Assembly: GCF_041146395.1 (NCBI RefSeq)
Contig: NC_091012.1
Coordinates: 10,654,193 to 10,718,192, forward strand
Origin: Eulemur rufifrons
Taxonomy: Eukaryota; Chordata; Mammalia; Primates; Lemuridae
Reading direction: 5' to 3'
Length of the DNA stretch: 64,000 nucleotides
Below, piece by piece: positions 53,055 through 64,000 of this stretch. Below the pieces are notes generated by a model. The model was given only the letters and a program-made list of their open reading frames with translations, made no database searches and was not told the DNA's origin. The translations under genes and the position numbers were made by a program. Within the stretch, counting starts at the first letter, position 1; every line of letters begins with the position of its first letter.

Positions 53055-53346
53055 CTTTTGACAGCGTTTTGCTCTGCTGCCCCATCTGGAGTACAGTGGT
53101 TGATCATAGCTCTCTGCAACCTGACACTTCTGGGCTCCAGGGACATGCTACCTCAATTTTCCAAGTACCTAGGACTATGGGCATGAGCCACCATGGCCAG
53201 CTGATTTATTCCTATTATTATTATTTGTGGAAATGAAGTCTCTTTATGGTGCTGGGGCTGGTTTCAAGATCTTGACCTGAACTGATCCTCCTTCCTTGGC
53301 TTCCCAAATTGCTCGGATTATAGTTGTGATACACAATGCCCAGCTC
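53055..53346 (-). repeat. Old Alu dimer, minus strand
   Basis: 'ttttgctctgctgccccatc', 'gtacagtggttgatcatagc', 'gggcatgagccaccatggcc' and a second arm to 'cacaatgcccagctcc'. Heavily diverged. Confidence 0.8.
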
Positions 53347-53347
53347 C

Positions 53348-53700
53348 ATTTTTGAAGTTCCTTTTGTGGCCTCATTTTTGAAATGTTTAAAAAGGAATAG
53401 TGGAGATATGGGGATTTGCTTCAGTAATGCTAGAAACACTAGGGACAGAGGTTTCATATTTTATGCATCATGATTTCCAATTCTAAGGTTTCAGAGGCAA
53501 TCCTATAGAAATTCAGACTCATTAATTTTATACAAATGCATAGCCTCTTCCTAAACCTAAGAACATCTAACATTATTTCACTTTGAAATATCCTTTTTTC
53601 TTTTTTATGTATATTCTTTTTTCTAGTATAAAATAAGAGTAAAATTTCAACTTTATTGTGCCCAAATTCCCAAACTGTATTATAGTTTATTTTCTCTACT
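53348..53700. other. AT-rich DNA, nothing recognised
   Basis: No assigned element. Confidence 0.35.
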
Positions 53701-53729
53701 CACCTCATAAAATCCTTAAATATACTGTC

Positions 53730-55205
53730 CCTTTGAGTTTTTCAAATTGCTGAATATATTTGTACTCCCAATTGATACATCGTATTTTGATATTTATATT
53801 CCATAATTTTCCCCTATTTAGTACTATCACGAAATTGTCATTCACATATATGTGTGTATGTGTGCATGTATATTTGTGTGTGTGTGTTTAACTGGTAAAT
53901 TTTTCCACAAATAAGAATTGCATAACTGTATATATTTATTGTATACATTGTAAGTGTTGCTGCAGTATACACAGGGGTGCAGAATTTTCTTGAGATACTC
54001 ATTTTACATCTTTGGATATACTCAGAAGTAGAATTGATGAATGATAAGGCAGTTCTATTATTTACATTTTAAAACAAATCTCTATGATGACACTACCTGT
54101 TTACAAATCAATAACAGTGTACAGGGATTGCTTTTCTGCACACTTTGCCTGCACTTATTATGTCTATTCTTTTGTACATTAGCCATTTTAACAGTTGTGA
54201 GCTGATACCTTATGATAATTTTGATTTGTGTTTGCATGGTGTTTTGGTGATGCTGAGTTATTCTTCATGTTACCTTCATAAAAGAATTTTATGTCTCCCA
54301 TTTAAATCTTTATTACATCTGGAGTTAGTTTTTGAATATCATGTAAGAAAAAAATAGTCTACTTTTATTCATTTGTTTGTGGGTATCCAGTTTTCCAGCA
54401 CCAAGCATTGAAGAGACCATACATTCTGCATTACGCCTTGCTAGTGTCTTAAGTAAAGGTTAGTCAACCTTATATACTTCGGTTTATTTCTGAGCTCTCC
54501 ATTCTGTTCCATTGTTTTTTGTGTTGGTTTTATGTGCACATTTTGTTTTTGTTACTATCACCTCGAAATATAGTTTGAAATCAGAAAGTGTGATGCCAGA
54601 ACCTTTTTTCTTCTTTCTCAATATTGTTCTGGCTCATCAAAGGTACATGAGATATCACACAATTGTTAGGATTTGTTTGTTAATACTGTGAGTAATGCCC
54701 CTGGAATTTTGATAGGTAGTGCATTGAATCTATACATGGTTTTGGATAATATCTTTCCATTTACTCATGTCATCTTCAACTTCTTTTATTAATATCTTAT
54801 AGCACTCAGTGTAAAGGTTATTTTTTTTACCACTTTGGTTAAATTTATTTCTTAGCATTCTATTCTCTTGATGTTATTGTAAATGAGAGTGTTTTCCTTT
54901 TTTATTGGATAGTTTGTTAGTGTATAGAAAAACAACTGATGTTTGAATGTAAATTTTATAGCCTGTGACTTAACTGAGTGGTTTTATTACTTCATAAAGG
55001 TTCTTTTCCTATCTTCTTTATGGTTTTTGACATATAAGATAATGCCATCTGCAAACAGTGTTATTTTTACTTTTTCCTGTCAAATTTGAGTAGATTCTTG
55101 TCATGTTCTTGCCTAGTTTTTCTACTTAGGTCTTGTAGTAATATCATAAAATAGAAGCATTAAGAGTTGTTGCACATTATCCTTATATTGGTATCTGTGC
55201 GTGTG
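53730..55205 (-). mobile_element. Older L1 ORF2 and 3' part, minus strand
   Basis: Antisense of the distal ORF2: 'gttgctgcagtatacacagg', 'gtgggtatccagttttccag', 'ccattctgttccattgtttt', and the reverse transcriptase region with 'ataatgccatctgcaaacag'. A TG-rich microsatellite lies at 53848-53888. No open frame. Confidence 0.82.
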
Positions 55206-55209
55206 AAGG

Positions 55210-56060
55210 ATTAAATACCTTTTCCAGTTTTTATAAAGTAGTCTTGGAAGGTAAAGATGTTTCCTTTTGGGTACTTGGACTAAAGGTATTTCCACTGGGT
55301 TTTCAATGAAGAGTTGCTGTGGCTAGGTCACAAGGCTGCCCCTTGCTCTGCAGTGGAGTCTGCATTTGGTGGGCCAGTTCTGAAGAGCTTGGGTAGTTTT
55401 CAATCCTCTCTTGTTTCTGGGTAAGCTGGTTGTCTTCAGGACTTTGATCTCTATGACACATACTAGGGTATGTTTGTGCAGTTGAGTCTGCATATGGTGG
55501 GGCTGATACCAGCTGTGTGGATGGGTGTGGCTCCCAATGAGTACCTTGGAAGTTTCCCTTCAGGTCTCTGTGTGGATCTATGCACTAAAAGAACTGGCCA
55601 TGGACTGTAATTTAGACAGCTGCAGCAGAGTCACAGGTCTGCTTTTAAGATGACAGTAAGACGAAATTATTCAGGTCTGCCTCCATGGCTACAGATAGGT
55701 GTGTCTCTCCCAAAGTCTCTGGATGAACAGCACCACTGCAACTTTGTCACAGGGAACAGTTAGAGACTGTGTGTATCCAACTTGGTTGACCCATGATGTA
55801 GTCTGTAGTCAGGACAACGGGTCCTTAATTTTGGCACCTCAATGAAAGCCTGAATATTTAAAATCACCCTCCAAGATCTATGGTTCCACTAGGGTTTAAT
55901 GACCTTCTATTTAAGTCCCCAAATTCAGATAAGTGTAATTTTCTGTGGATGGCCAGAAAAGTTTTGTTGTTGTTTGGAAAAATACAAGGGGATCCTTCCC
56001 CTCCCACCATATTGCTGAGTTTAGTCTCCTTATATATTTTTTATTTCTGATCTATTCTAT
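55210..56060. other. Unassigned insert between L1 fragments
   Basis: A GC-richer 850-base block containing 'gagtctgcatttggtgggcc' and, about 115 bases later, 'gagtctgcatatggtggggc', a diverged internal repeat. It could be an L1 5' UTR or an LTR. I cannot assign it. Confidence 0.4.
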
Positions 56061-56086
56061 TTCATTTTTTAAAATTTTTATTTATT

Positions 56087-56497
56087 TTTTAAAATTTTTT
56101 ATTTCAGCTCATTATGGGGGTACAAAAGTTCAGGTTATTTATATTGCCCATGCCTCCCCATCCCCCCGAGTCTGAGCTTCAATTGTGTCCTTTCCCTAGA
56201 CAGTGCACATCGCACTCATCATGTAGGTATGCACCCATCCCCTCCCCCCACTCCCATCCCCCCCAGTCAGAACTTCAAGCGTGTCCATTCCCCAGGCAGT
56301 GAGCATCACACTCATCAAGTAGGTATACACCCATCCCTTCCCCCCAGTCCCCACCTCTGTCCAATACCCAATTGGTGTTATTCCCAAATGTGCACTTAGG
56401 TGATAATCAGGGAAAACAATTTTCTGGTTAGTACATGTGGTGCTTATTTTTCTATTCTTGGGATACTTCACTTAGTAGAATGGGTTCCAACTCTTTT
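56087..56497 (-). mobile_element. L1 3' end with tandem 3' UTR duplication
   Basis: Antisense 3' UTR from 'cagctcattatgggggtaca' contains two tandem copies of a block of about 105 bp. The first has 'gcttcaattgtgtcctttcc' near 56177 and the second has 'acttcaagcgtgtccattcc' near 56272. It then continues into the normal 3' UTR and the end of ORF2 ('gaatgggttccaactctttt'). Both the duplication and small variants are shared with 12838-13095. Confidence 0.87.
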
Positions 56498-56499
56498 AT

Positions 56500-58375
56500 A
56501 TATCTCAAGATCAAGTATGATTGGAATGTTATAGACATTGCATTAAATTTGTATATCACTGTGTATACTGTTGACATCTCAACAATTTTAAATCATCTGA
56601 CCGTTGAGCATGAATACATTTAAAAGTGTGTTTAATTTTGACATATTTTTGTATTAGCCAGTTTATCTTTTGCTTTTGATTTCTAGGTCCACTTCATTTT
56701 TGTCAAAAAATATATGTTGTATGTTTTTAGACTTCTTCCAGTTGATAAAACTTAAGTGTCCTAACAGTATTTGCCATGTCTGATTGAAACTATTGTGTAT
56801 TCTGCTACTTTTCACTGAAGACCCCTTTAAATGTCTTTCACATCTAACTTATCTATAATGTTTTTCCCATTTCTGTTTCTTATTGATCTTCTATCAAATT
56901 TTTGTATTCATTATTGAAAGTGAGGTTTTGAAGTCTCCTATAATTAGTGTGTTACTAGGTGTTTCTTACAACACTTCTGTCCACACTTTTGTTCCTATTT
57001 GCTTAATATATTTAGAAGTCCTGATGTATATAATATATATTTAAAATATCTATGATAAAATATGTGTATTGCATGTATATCATCTATGTGTATCCTGTGC
57101 TATAGATTTCTGCTAAATGACCCATTTTATCAGTATAACAGTCTTTGTCTCTTCTGATGGTTTTTGACTTAAGGATTATTTCCTTTAATTATGACCACAA
57201 CATCATTCTCTAATTATTTACATACATTTTTTTTACAATTACTTTCAACCAATTTGACCTTTCAGAGCTAAAGGAAGGCTTTCATAGGTGGCATCTTGTA
57301 GGGTGCTGTTTGTTTTTTATCCATAAAGTCATCTTATTTTTCATTAGAGAGTTTAAACCACTTATATTTAAAGTAACTTCTAAAGGATATGAACTTACCA
57401 TTGAAAATTTTTAATTCTTTCCCATGTGCCCTGTAGATACATTGTTCCTCATTGCCTGTCTTATTCTCTTTATTTTTATTTCCTTGATTTTGAAGTGACA
57501 TGCTTTGATTGCTTTCCCATTTATTTGCTTTTGCATACCTTCTACAGGCATTTTGTTTGTGACCACATTAAGAAATGGAGACTAACTAAATAATCTCTGT
57601 GTTATAACAATATATCTTAATCTTGTGACAGCTTCACTTCAAGTGAATAAAAAACCTACACGTCTTAAAGTGCCACATGTTCTTATTAATGTCACAAATT
57701 ATGCCTTTTAGATTGTATATGTGAGAACAGATTTTTGCACATTTATGCTTTTAGTTTGTTTTAATTCTATAGACTTTTTATGAGGGTTTATGAACCATCA
57801 TGATCAAATAGAATTCTATATCTGTTTATACATTTATCTTTGACACAGAGCGTTATGTTTTCAACTGTTTATAATGCTACCCAACGTAATTTTATTTTTC
57901 ATCACAGTGGACCCCCTTTACATTTCTTCTGGCCTATTCCCGTGGTGATGAACAGCATTGACTTTTGCTTAGCTTGAAAAATCTTTAATTTTTCTCTTGT
58001 TTTTGAAAAAAAAAAATATTTCCCAGAGGAAGCCTTCTTAGTTGGTAGTATTTTTTTTTTTATCACTCTGGCATTTAGAAAGTTCTCAGTTGCCTTATTC
58101 TCCAAATAATCTTTCTGCCATTTTCCCACTATATTCTTCTTCTAGGAATCCTTCTTAGATATATTGGTCTGCCTGATTGTGTCCAATACATCCCATACTC
58201 CACCTTCAGTTGTCTCCCTTTTAAAATTTTGCTTCCATGACTCAATATTTATAAATGAAATATCTTCAACTTTCTGATTCTTCTGCTTCATTAAGTGTGC
58301 TTCTCTAGTGAATTTTTCATCTCAGTTATTGTATTCTTCAGCTCTACAATTTGTGTTGGGTTCATGTTATAGCTT
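56500..58375 (-). mobile_element. Older L1 fragments (ORF2 and probable ORF1), minus strand
   Basis: 'attgcattaaatttgtatat' is antisense reverse transcriptase. 'ttgaagtctcctataattag' near 56930 is the endonuclease region. 'attattctttcagctctaca'-type text near 58320-58350 resembles antisense ORF1. Strongly decayed, with gaps. Confidence 0.65.
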
Positions 58376-58646
58376 TTATGTCTGTTTTTTTTTTTTTTTT
58401 TTTACCTGAAAAAAATTTTTTTTTTTATTCATGATAAATTATTAAGTGAACAGTGCAAGTTAAAAACAATAGTTTCATATTTTTTCCCCACCCCCCCTTT
58501 CCCAAGTCAGCACCTTCAAGTGTTACCACTCCCAAAACAGTGCGCAATGCACTCATTGTGTAGGCATACCCCCATCCCCTCCCCCACCCCCCACCTCAGT
58601 CTGATGTCCAATTGGTGTCGTTCCCAGATGTGTATTTAGGTGATGA

Positions 58647-61600
58647 TCAGGGAAACCAATTTTCTGGTGAGTAAATGTGATGCATGTTTTTCCATTCTTG
58701 GGATACTTCACTTAATATAATGGGTTCCAACTCTCTCCAGGAGAACCATAGAGATGTCGTATCTTCATCATTCCTTATAGCTGAGTAATATTCCATGGTA
58801 CACATATACCACAGTTTACTAATCCAATCATGTATTGATGGGCATTTGGGTTGTTTCCACATCTTTGCTATTGTGAATTGTGCTGCTATAAACATTTGGG
58901 TACATGTGCCTTTGTTACAGAATGACCTTTTTTCCTTTGGGTATATGCCCAATAATGGGATTGCTGGGTCAAATGGCAGGTCTACTTGAATCTGTTTAAG
59001 ATACCTCCATAATGCTTTCCACAGGGGTTGCACTAGTTTGCAGTCCCACCAGCAGTGTATGAGTGTTCCTGTCTCTCCACACCCACGCCAACATGTGTTG
59101 TTTTGGGTTTTTTTGATAAAGGCCATTCTCACTGGGGTTAAGTGATATCTCATTGTGGTTTTGATTTGCATTTCCCTGATGATTAGAGATGTTGAACACT
59201 TTTTCATATGTTTGTTAGCCATTTTTATATCTTCTTTTGAAAAATTTCTATTCATGTCCTTTGCCCACTTTTTGATAGGGTTGCTTGATTTTTTCTTGCT
59301 GATTTTCCTGAGTTCTAAATAGATTCTTGTTATCAGTCCTTTATCTGATGTGTAGTATGCAAAAATTTTTTCCCATTCTGTAGGTGGTCTGTTTATTCTC
59401 TGGACTGTTTCTTTGGCTGTGCAGAAGCTTTTTAATTTAATCATGTCCCATTCATTTATTTTTGTTGCTGCTGTGATTGCCTTGGGGGTCTTCTTCATAA
59501 ATTCTTTGCCTAGGCCAATGTCTGTAAGAGTCTTTCCTACATTTTCTTCTAGAATTCTGATTGTATCACGCCTAAGGTTTAAGTCTGTTATCCACCGTGA
59601 TTTGATTTTTGTGAGAGGTGAAAGCTGTGGGTCCTGTTTCAGTCTTCTACAAGTGGCTAACCAATTCTCCCAGCACCATTTGTTGAATAGGGATTCTTGT
59701 CCCCAGGGTATATTCTTTCCCGCTTTTTCAAAAATTAGGTGACTATATGAGGATGGTTCTATATTTGGATTTTCTGTTGTGTTTCACTGGTCTGTGTCCC
59801 TGCACTTGTGCCAATACCAGGCTGTTTTAAGAACCACGGCCTTGTAGTATTGTTTGAGGTCTGGCAAATTAATACCTCCCATTTTGTTTTTGTTGCTTAA
59901 AATAGCTTTTGCTATACGGGGTCTTCTTTGATTCCATACAAAGTGTATAATTATTTTCTCTATGTCTGTAAAGAATGATGTTGGTAATTTAATAGGGATT
60001 GCATTGAATCTGTAGATCACTTTGGGTAGTATAGACATTTTAACAATGTTGATTCTTCCGATCCACGAGCATGGTATATTTTTCCATCTATTTGCAAGTT
60101 CTGCTATTTCTTTTCTCAGTGTTTCATAGTTTTCCTTATAGAGGTCCTTTACCTCTTTAGTTAGATATATACCTAGATATTTTATTTTCTTTGTTGCTAT
60201 TTTGAAGCGTATTGAGTCTTTAATTTGGTTTTCTGATTGACTGTTATTGGCATATATAAATGCCTCTGATTTGTGTATATTAATTTTGTAGCCTGAGACT
60301 TTGCTGTATTCGTTAATCCATTCCAGGAGTCTCTTGGTTGAATCCTGGGGGTTTTCCAGATATAACATCATATCATCAGCAAAAAGTGAGAGTTTGATCT
60401 CTTCCTTCCCTATTTGGACTCCCTTGATTCTGCTCTCTTGCCTGATAGCTCTCGCAAGGACTTCCAATACTATGTTGAAAAGTAATGGAGACAATGGGCA
60501 GCCCTGTCTGGTTCCAGTTCTAAGTGGGAGTGCTTTCAGTTTTTCCCCATTCAGTATGATGTTGGCTGTGGGTTTGTCATATATGGCTTGTATCATTTTT
60601 AGGTAGGTTCCATCAATGCCTATTTTGTTAAGCGTTTTTATCATAAAAGGGTGTTGAATTTTGTCAAATGCTTTTTCTGCATCTAATGAGAGTATCATAT
60701 GGTTTTTGTTTTTGCTTCTATTTATGTGGTGAATTACATTTATAGATTTACGTATGTTGAACCACCCCTGCATCTCGGGGATCAAGCCCACTTGGTCGTG
60801 GTGGATTACTTTTTTGATAAGTACTTGGATTCGATTTGCTAGTATTTTATTGAAAATTTTTGCATCTATATTCATCAGGGAAATTGGTCTGTAGTTCTCT
60901 ATTTTTGTTGTGTCCTTTCCAGGTTTTGGTATTAATGTTATATTGGCTTGGTAGAACGTGAGGGGGGGTACTCCATCCTTCTCAATATTGGAGAATAGTT
61001 TATGAAGGATGGGCACCAGTTCTTCTTTGTATGTATGGTAAAATTCAGGTGTGAACCCATCTGGACCAGGGCTTTTCTTTTTGGGAAGGTTTTTTATTGC
61101 TGTTTCGATTTCAGTTCTTGATATTGGTCTGTTCAGGTACTCTATTTCTTCCTGGTTGACCCTGGGAAGACTATGTGTTTCTAAAAATTTGTCCATTTCC
61201 TCCACGTTCTCCAGTTTGTGTGCATAAAGATTTTTGTAGAATTCATAGATGATATCTTGTATCTCTGTAGTGTCGGTTGTGATTTCTCCTTTCATGTTCC
61301 TAATGGAGGTTATTAGAGATTTTACTTTTGTGCTCTTGGTTAGTCTAGCCAGAGGTGTGTCTATTTTGTTTATCTTTTCAAAGAACCAACTTTTTGTTTT
61401 ATTAATTTCCCTTATAGTTTCTTTGTTGTCCTTTTCATTTAGTTCTGATTTGATCTTAGTAATTTCTCACCTTCTGCTGGGTTTGGGATCGTTCTGTTCT
61501 TCTTTCTCCAGTTCTTTGAGTCTATTCGTTAGGTTGTCTATTTGCATGTTTTCTGTCTTTTTGATATAGGCATTTATGGATATGAATTTTCCTCTCAGGA

Positions 61601-62526
61601 CTGCTTTAGCTGCATCCCATAGATTTTGATAAGTTGTATCTCCATTGTCATTTAATTCAAAGAAATTTTTGATTTCCATCTTGATTTCTTCTTTTATAGA
61701 ATAATTATTCAGGAGAAGGTTATTTAGCTTCCATGACTTTGAGTAAGAGTGAGGGTTTCTGTTTGTGATCATTGTTACTTTTATTCCGCTGTGATCTGAG
61801 AAGATGCATGGTATAATTTCTATTTTTTTGAATTTTTGAAGACATGATTTATGTCCTAGGACATGGTCAATCTTAGAGAATGTCCCGTGAGCTGATGAGA
61901 AGAATGTATATTCTGTGGACTTTGGGTAGAATGTCCTATAGATGTCAGCCATGCCCATTTGTTCTAGCATTCTATTTAGGTCCATTATATCTTTGTTTAT
62001 TTTCTGTTTAGAGGATCTGTCCTGTACTGTCAGTGGGGTGTTAAAGTCTCCAGCTATTACAGTATTGTTATCTATCATTTGGTTGAGATCTAGTAGGGTT
62101 TGCTTTATGGATCTAGGTGCACCTAGGTTGGGTGCATATATATTGAGTATAGTCATGGCTTCTTGATGAATTGTGCCTTTAATCAGTATGTAGTAGCCAT
62201 CTTTGTCTTTTATTATTTTTGTTGGTTTGAAAGCTAAGTTATTGGAAATTAAGATTGCCACACCAGCTTTCTTTTGGTTACCATTTGCTTGAAATATCGA
62301 TTTCCATCCTTTTATTTTCAGTCTAAATGCATCTTTGCAGGTTAGGTGAGTTTCTTGAAGACAGCAGATACTTGGATTGTATTTTTTTTATCCATTGGGC
62401 CAGTCTATGTCTCTTGAGCGGGGAGTTCAAGCCATTCACATTTATTGAGAAAACTGATAAGTGAGACAGTTTTTTGTTCAGCTTGTTGGGTAGAACTTCA
62501 TTGTGATGTTTTCTCTCCTGGGCCAT
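58647..62526 (-). pseudogene. L1 ORF2 (endonuclease-reverse transcriptase), lightly broken
   Basis: ORF2p nicks target DNA and reverse-transcribes L1 RNA. The start MAQERKHHNEVLPNKL is at 62526. A frameshift lies in an A run near 62385. The endonuclease follows with AGDFNTPLT and [13 protein letters not shown]-to-TGA-type stop after KPSRR is near 61467. A 503-codon open frame (61295-59784) holds the reverse transcriptase with [37 protein letters not shown] and the catalytic [14 protein letters not shown] replaces the usual Trp after CRDTDQ at about 59784, and more damage lies at 59740-59500. The C-terminal 283 codons, with [19 protein letters not shown], follow. The copy is relatively young. 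Confidence 0.93.
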
Positions 62527-62589
62527 TGTGGTATCTGGAATTTGATCTTTAGCTCTTGAGTAGTTTTACATTCATGGATCTTTCTTGTG

Positions 62590-63568
62590 CTGATCCGTGT
62601 GTAATTCTCTTTGGAGTACTTCTTGGAGGGCTGGTCTTGTCTTGGTGAATTCCCTCAATCTTTGTTTATCTGAGAATGTCTTGATTTCTCCTTCGTATAG
62701 AAAACTTAGCTTAGCTGGGTACAAGATTCTAGGCTGGGCATTATTCTGTTTCAGAAGCGTGAAAATGGGGCCCCAACCTCTTCTTGCTTGTAAGGTTTCA
62801 GCTGAGAAATCTGGCGTAATTCTGATGGGTTTTCCTTTGTAACTTACTTGTTTCTTTCTCCTTGCAGCTCGGAGAAGTGACTCTTTAGCGGATATTTTGG
62901 TCAGCCTGATGACTACGTGGCGTGGTGTTTTCCTATTTCCTATGAATCTCCCAGGGGTCCTTTGAGCTTCTTGAATCTGTATGTCTAGAGTATTGGCAAG
63001 GCCTGGAAAATTTTCTCGATTATGTCTTCAAATAGCTTGTCCAACCCTTGCTTATTATCTTCTTCACCCTCAGGAATGCCAATAACTCTCAAGTTAGGTT
63101 TCTTCACATAATCCCACATTTCTTGAAGACTCAGATCATTTCTCTTACTTTTTCGATCTATCTCTGTGACTGACTTATTTAGTTGGAAGGAGTTATCTTC
63201 AATTTCTGAGATTCTTTCCTCTGTTTGATCTACCCTGCTCTTGAGACTTTCCACAGTGTTTTGTAGCTCTCTGAGTGAATTCTTCACTTCTAGGAGTTCA
63301 GTTTGGTTTTTCTTCAATATTTCAATTTCTTTAGTGAATTTTTCCTCCAAATCCTGTATTTTTTTGTGTTTTCCTTGTGTTGTTTATCCATTGATTCTTG
63401 TATATTATTCAGCTTGTTTATAATCCATAATTGGAATTCTTCCTGTGACATGTTGGTGTTTTCAGGCTGGTTTGTGTCAGATGGTTGGGAGCTGGTATTT
63501 CTCTTTGGGGATGAGCTTTCCATTTGATTCTTTGTGCTCTCCGTGTTTTTTCGCTGGGCCCTTCCCAT
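62590..63568 (-). pseudogene. L1 ORF1 (RNA-binding chaperone), broken
   Basis: ORF1p forms coiled-coil trimers that coat L1 RNA. The start MGRAQRKNTESTKNQMESSS is at 63568. A coiled-coil stretch with KNSLRELQNTVESLKSRVDQ and TEERISEIEDN is at 63290-63180. The RRM-like part has NLRVIGIPEGEEDNKQG near 63090, and the C-terminal domain has SAKESLLRAARRKKQVSYKG and LYPAKLSFLYEGEIKTF in other frames. Frameshifts near 63340 and 62985 break the frame. The spacing of about 60 bases to ORF2 is normal for L1. Confidence 0.88.
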
Positions 63569-64000
63569 CTAGATTTATCGTTGCATCTTTACTTATAGAT
63601 TTAGTCTGGTTAACAGGACTCTTTGTGCTCTATTCTTAGGCTGTGAAACAGTCTAGGTATGTTGCTTCTTTTGGCAAGAGGGGGAGACTGTTGTGTATTT
63701 TTTAGAGATTTTTCTGTTTCCGTTGGGGGACTGCTTCCGATGGGTCCAATCCTAGAGGATTGGAGTGATCCAAGACCGCTTTGGTGAGTTAGAACACTGT
63801 GTTGTGGTCTTTCAGAAGGCAGGCAGGGTCCACACTAATAGTAGACCGAAATTCTCTTTGCTTGTTTGTTTCCCTTTGGTTCTTCCTCTATAAGGGAGGT
63901 TTCTGACTCTATCTGCAGGCTATGTCTGTTAATATCGCGGTTTCTTCAGGCATCATTTTGCAGATTTTGTTGTCTGTATTTTGTTTTTGCTTGTAGGGGA

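Larger units (their letters stand above)
58384..64000 (-). mobile_element. Near full-length L1, continuing past the window edge
   Basis: A T tract at 58387-58403 is the antisense tail. Order on the minus strand: 5' UTR (from beyond 64000 to about 63570), ORF1 (63568 to about 62590), ORF2 (62526 to 58647), 3' UTR (58647-58404). Its outermost 3' end ('attcatgataaattattaag' antisense) differs from the 'cccataataagctg' end of the other L1 copies, so it belongs to another subfamily. Coding damage is limited to a few stops and frameshifts. Confidence 0.93.

Overview
This window is primate nuclear DNA, most likely from a strepsirrhine (lemur or loris type). The young SINEs are Alu dimers of the strepsirrhine kind: a left arm reading 'gcctgagcaagagcgagac' and a right arm reading 'gaggttgctgtgagctaggctgacgccacggcactcact'-like, as at 20853-21187 and 33594-33932. 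About ten L1 copies share one 3' end ('cttttgtacccccataataagctgaaat') that differs from human L1PA ends. No bacterial-style gene, tRNA, rRNA or CRISPR is visible. No complete intact protein gene is visible either. The only protein-coding exons that look alive are three exons of a KRAB gene near 50.4-52.7 kb.

Layout. (1) 3.3-32.9 kb, + strand: a decayed but unprocessed copy of a cyclin Y-like gene (CCNYL family). Its exons lie far apart and most keep splice sites. The expected ATG is CTG, exon 2 carries an in-frame stop, and a later exon has a frameshift and a lost donor. Its introns hold MIR, L2, MER5 and Alu copies, a TAF10 retrocopy (9.0-9.7 kb) and many L1 3' ends. One of these, at 14.06-16.12 kb, is a twin-primed L1 with an inverted 5' end, an internal deletion and a 14-bp target duplication. 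(2) 33.6-36.7 kb: a young Alu, then a minus-strand FOXK2 retrocopy split by a probable solo LTR. (3) 36.8-41.8 kb: one old plus-strand L1 interrupted by an Alu arm, a lemur-type L1 end and a minus-strand retrocopy of an unidentified mRNA. (4) 41.8-46.2 kb: AT-rich DNA with one Alu. (5) 46.2-47.5 kb: a near full-length but dead mariner of Hsmar1 type. (6) 48.7-49.5 kb: an olfactory receptor pseudogene. (7) 50.44-52.72 kb: start-codon exon, 127-bp KRAB-A exon and 96-bp KRAB-B exon, all in frame with consensus splice sites; no zinc-finger exon lies in the window. (8) 53-58.4 kb: older L1 debris plus an L1 end with a duplicated 3' UTR block. (9) 58.4-64.0 kb: a near full-length minus-strand L1 running off the window edge.

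Nothing here forms a working pathway. The history is that of an accessory, repeat-rich region between KRAB-zinc-finger and olfactory-receptor genes. The best leads are the scattered CCNYL exons, the complex twin-primed L1, an L1 subfamily marked by a tandem 3' UTR duplication, the Hsmar1-like mariner in a strepsirrhine-type genome, and the intact KRAB exons. Family assignments rest on reading translations and recalled family features; no database search was possible.
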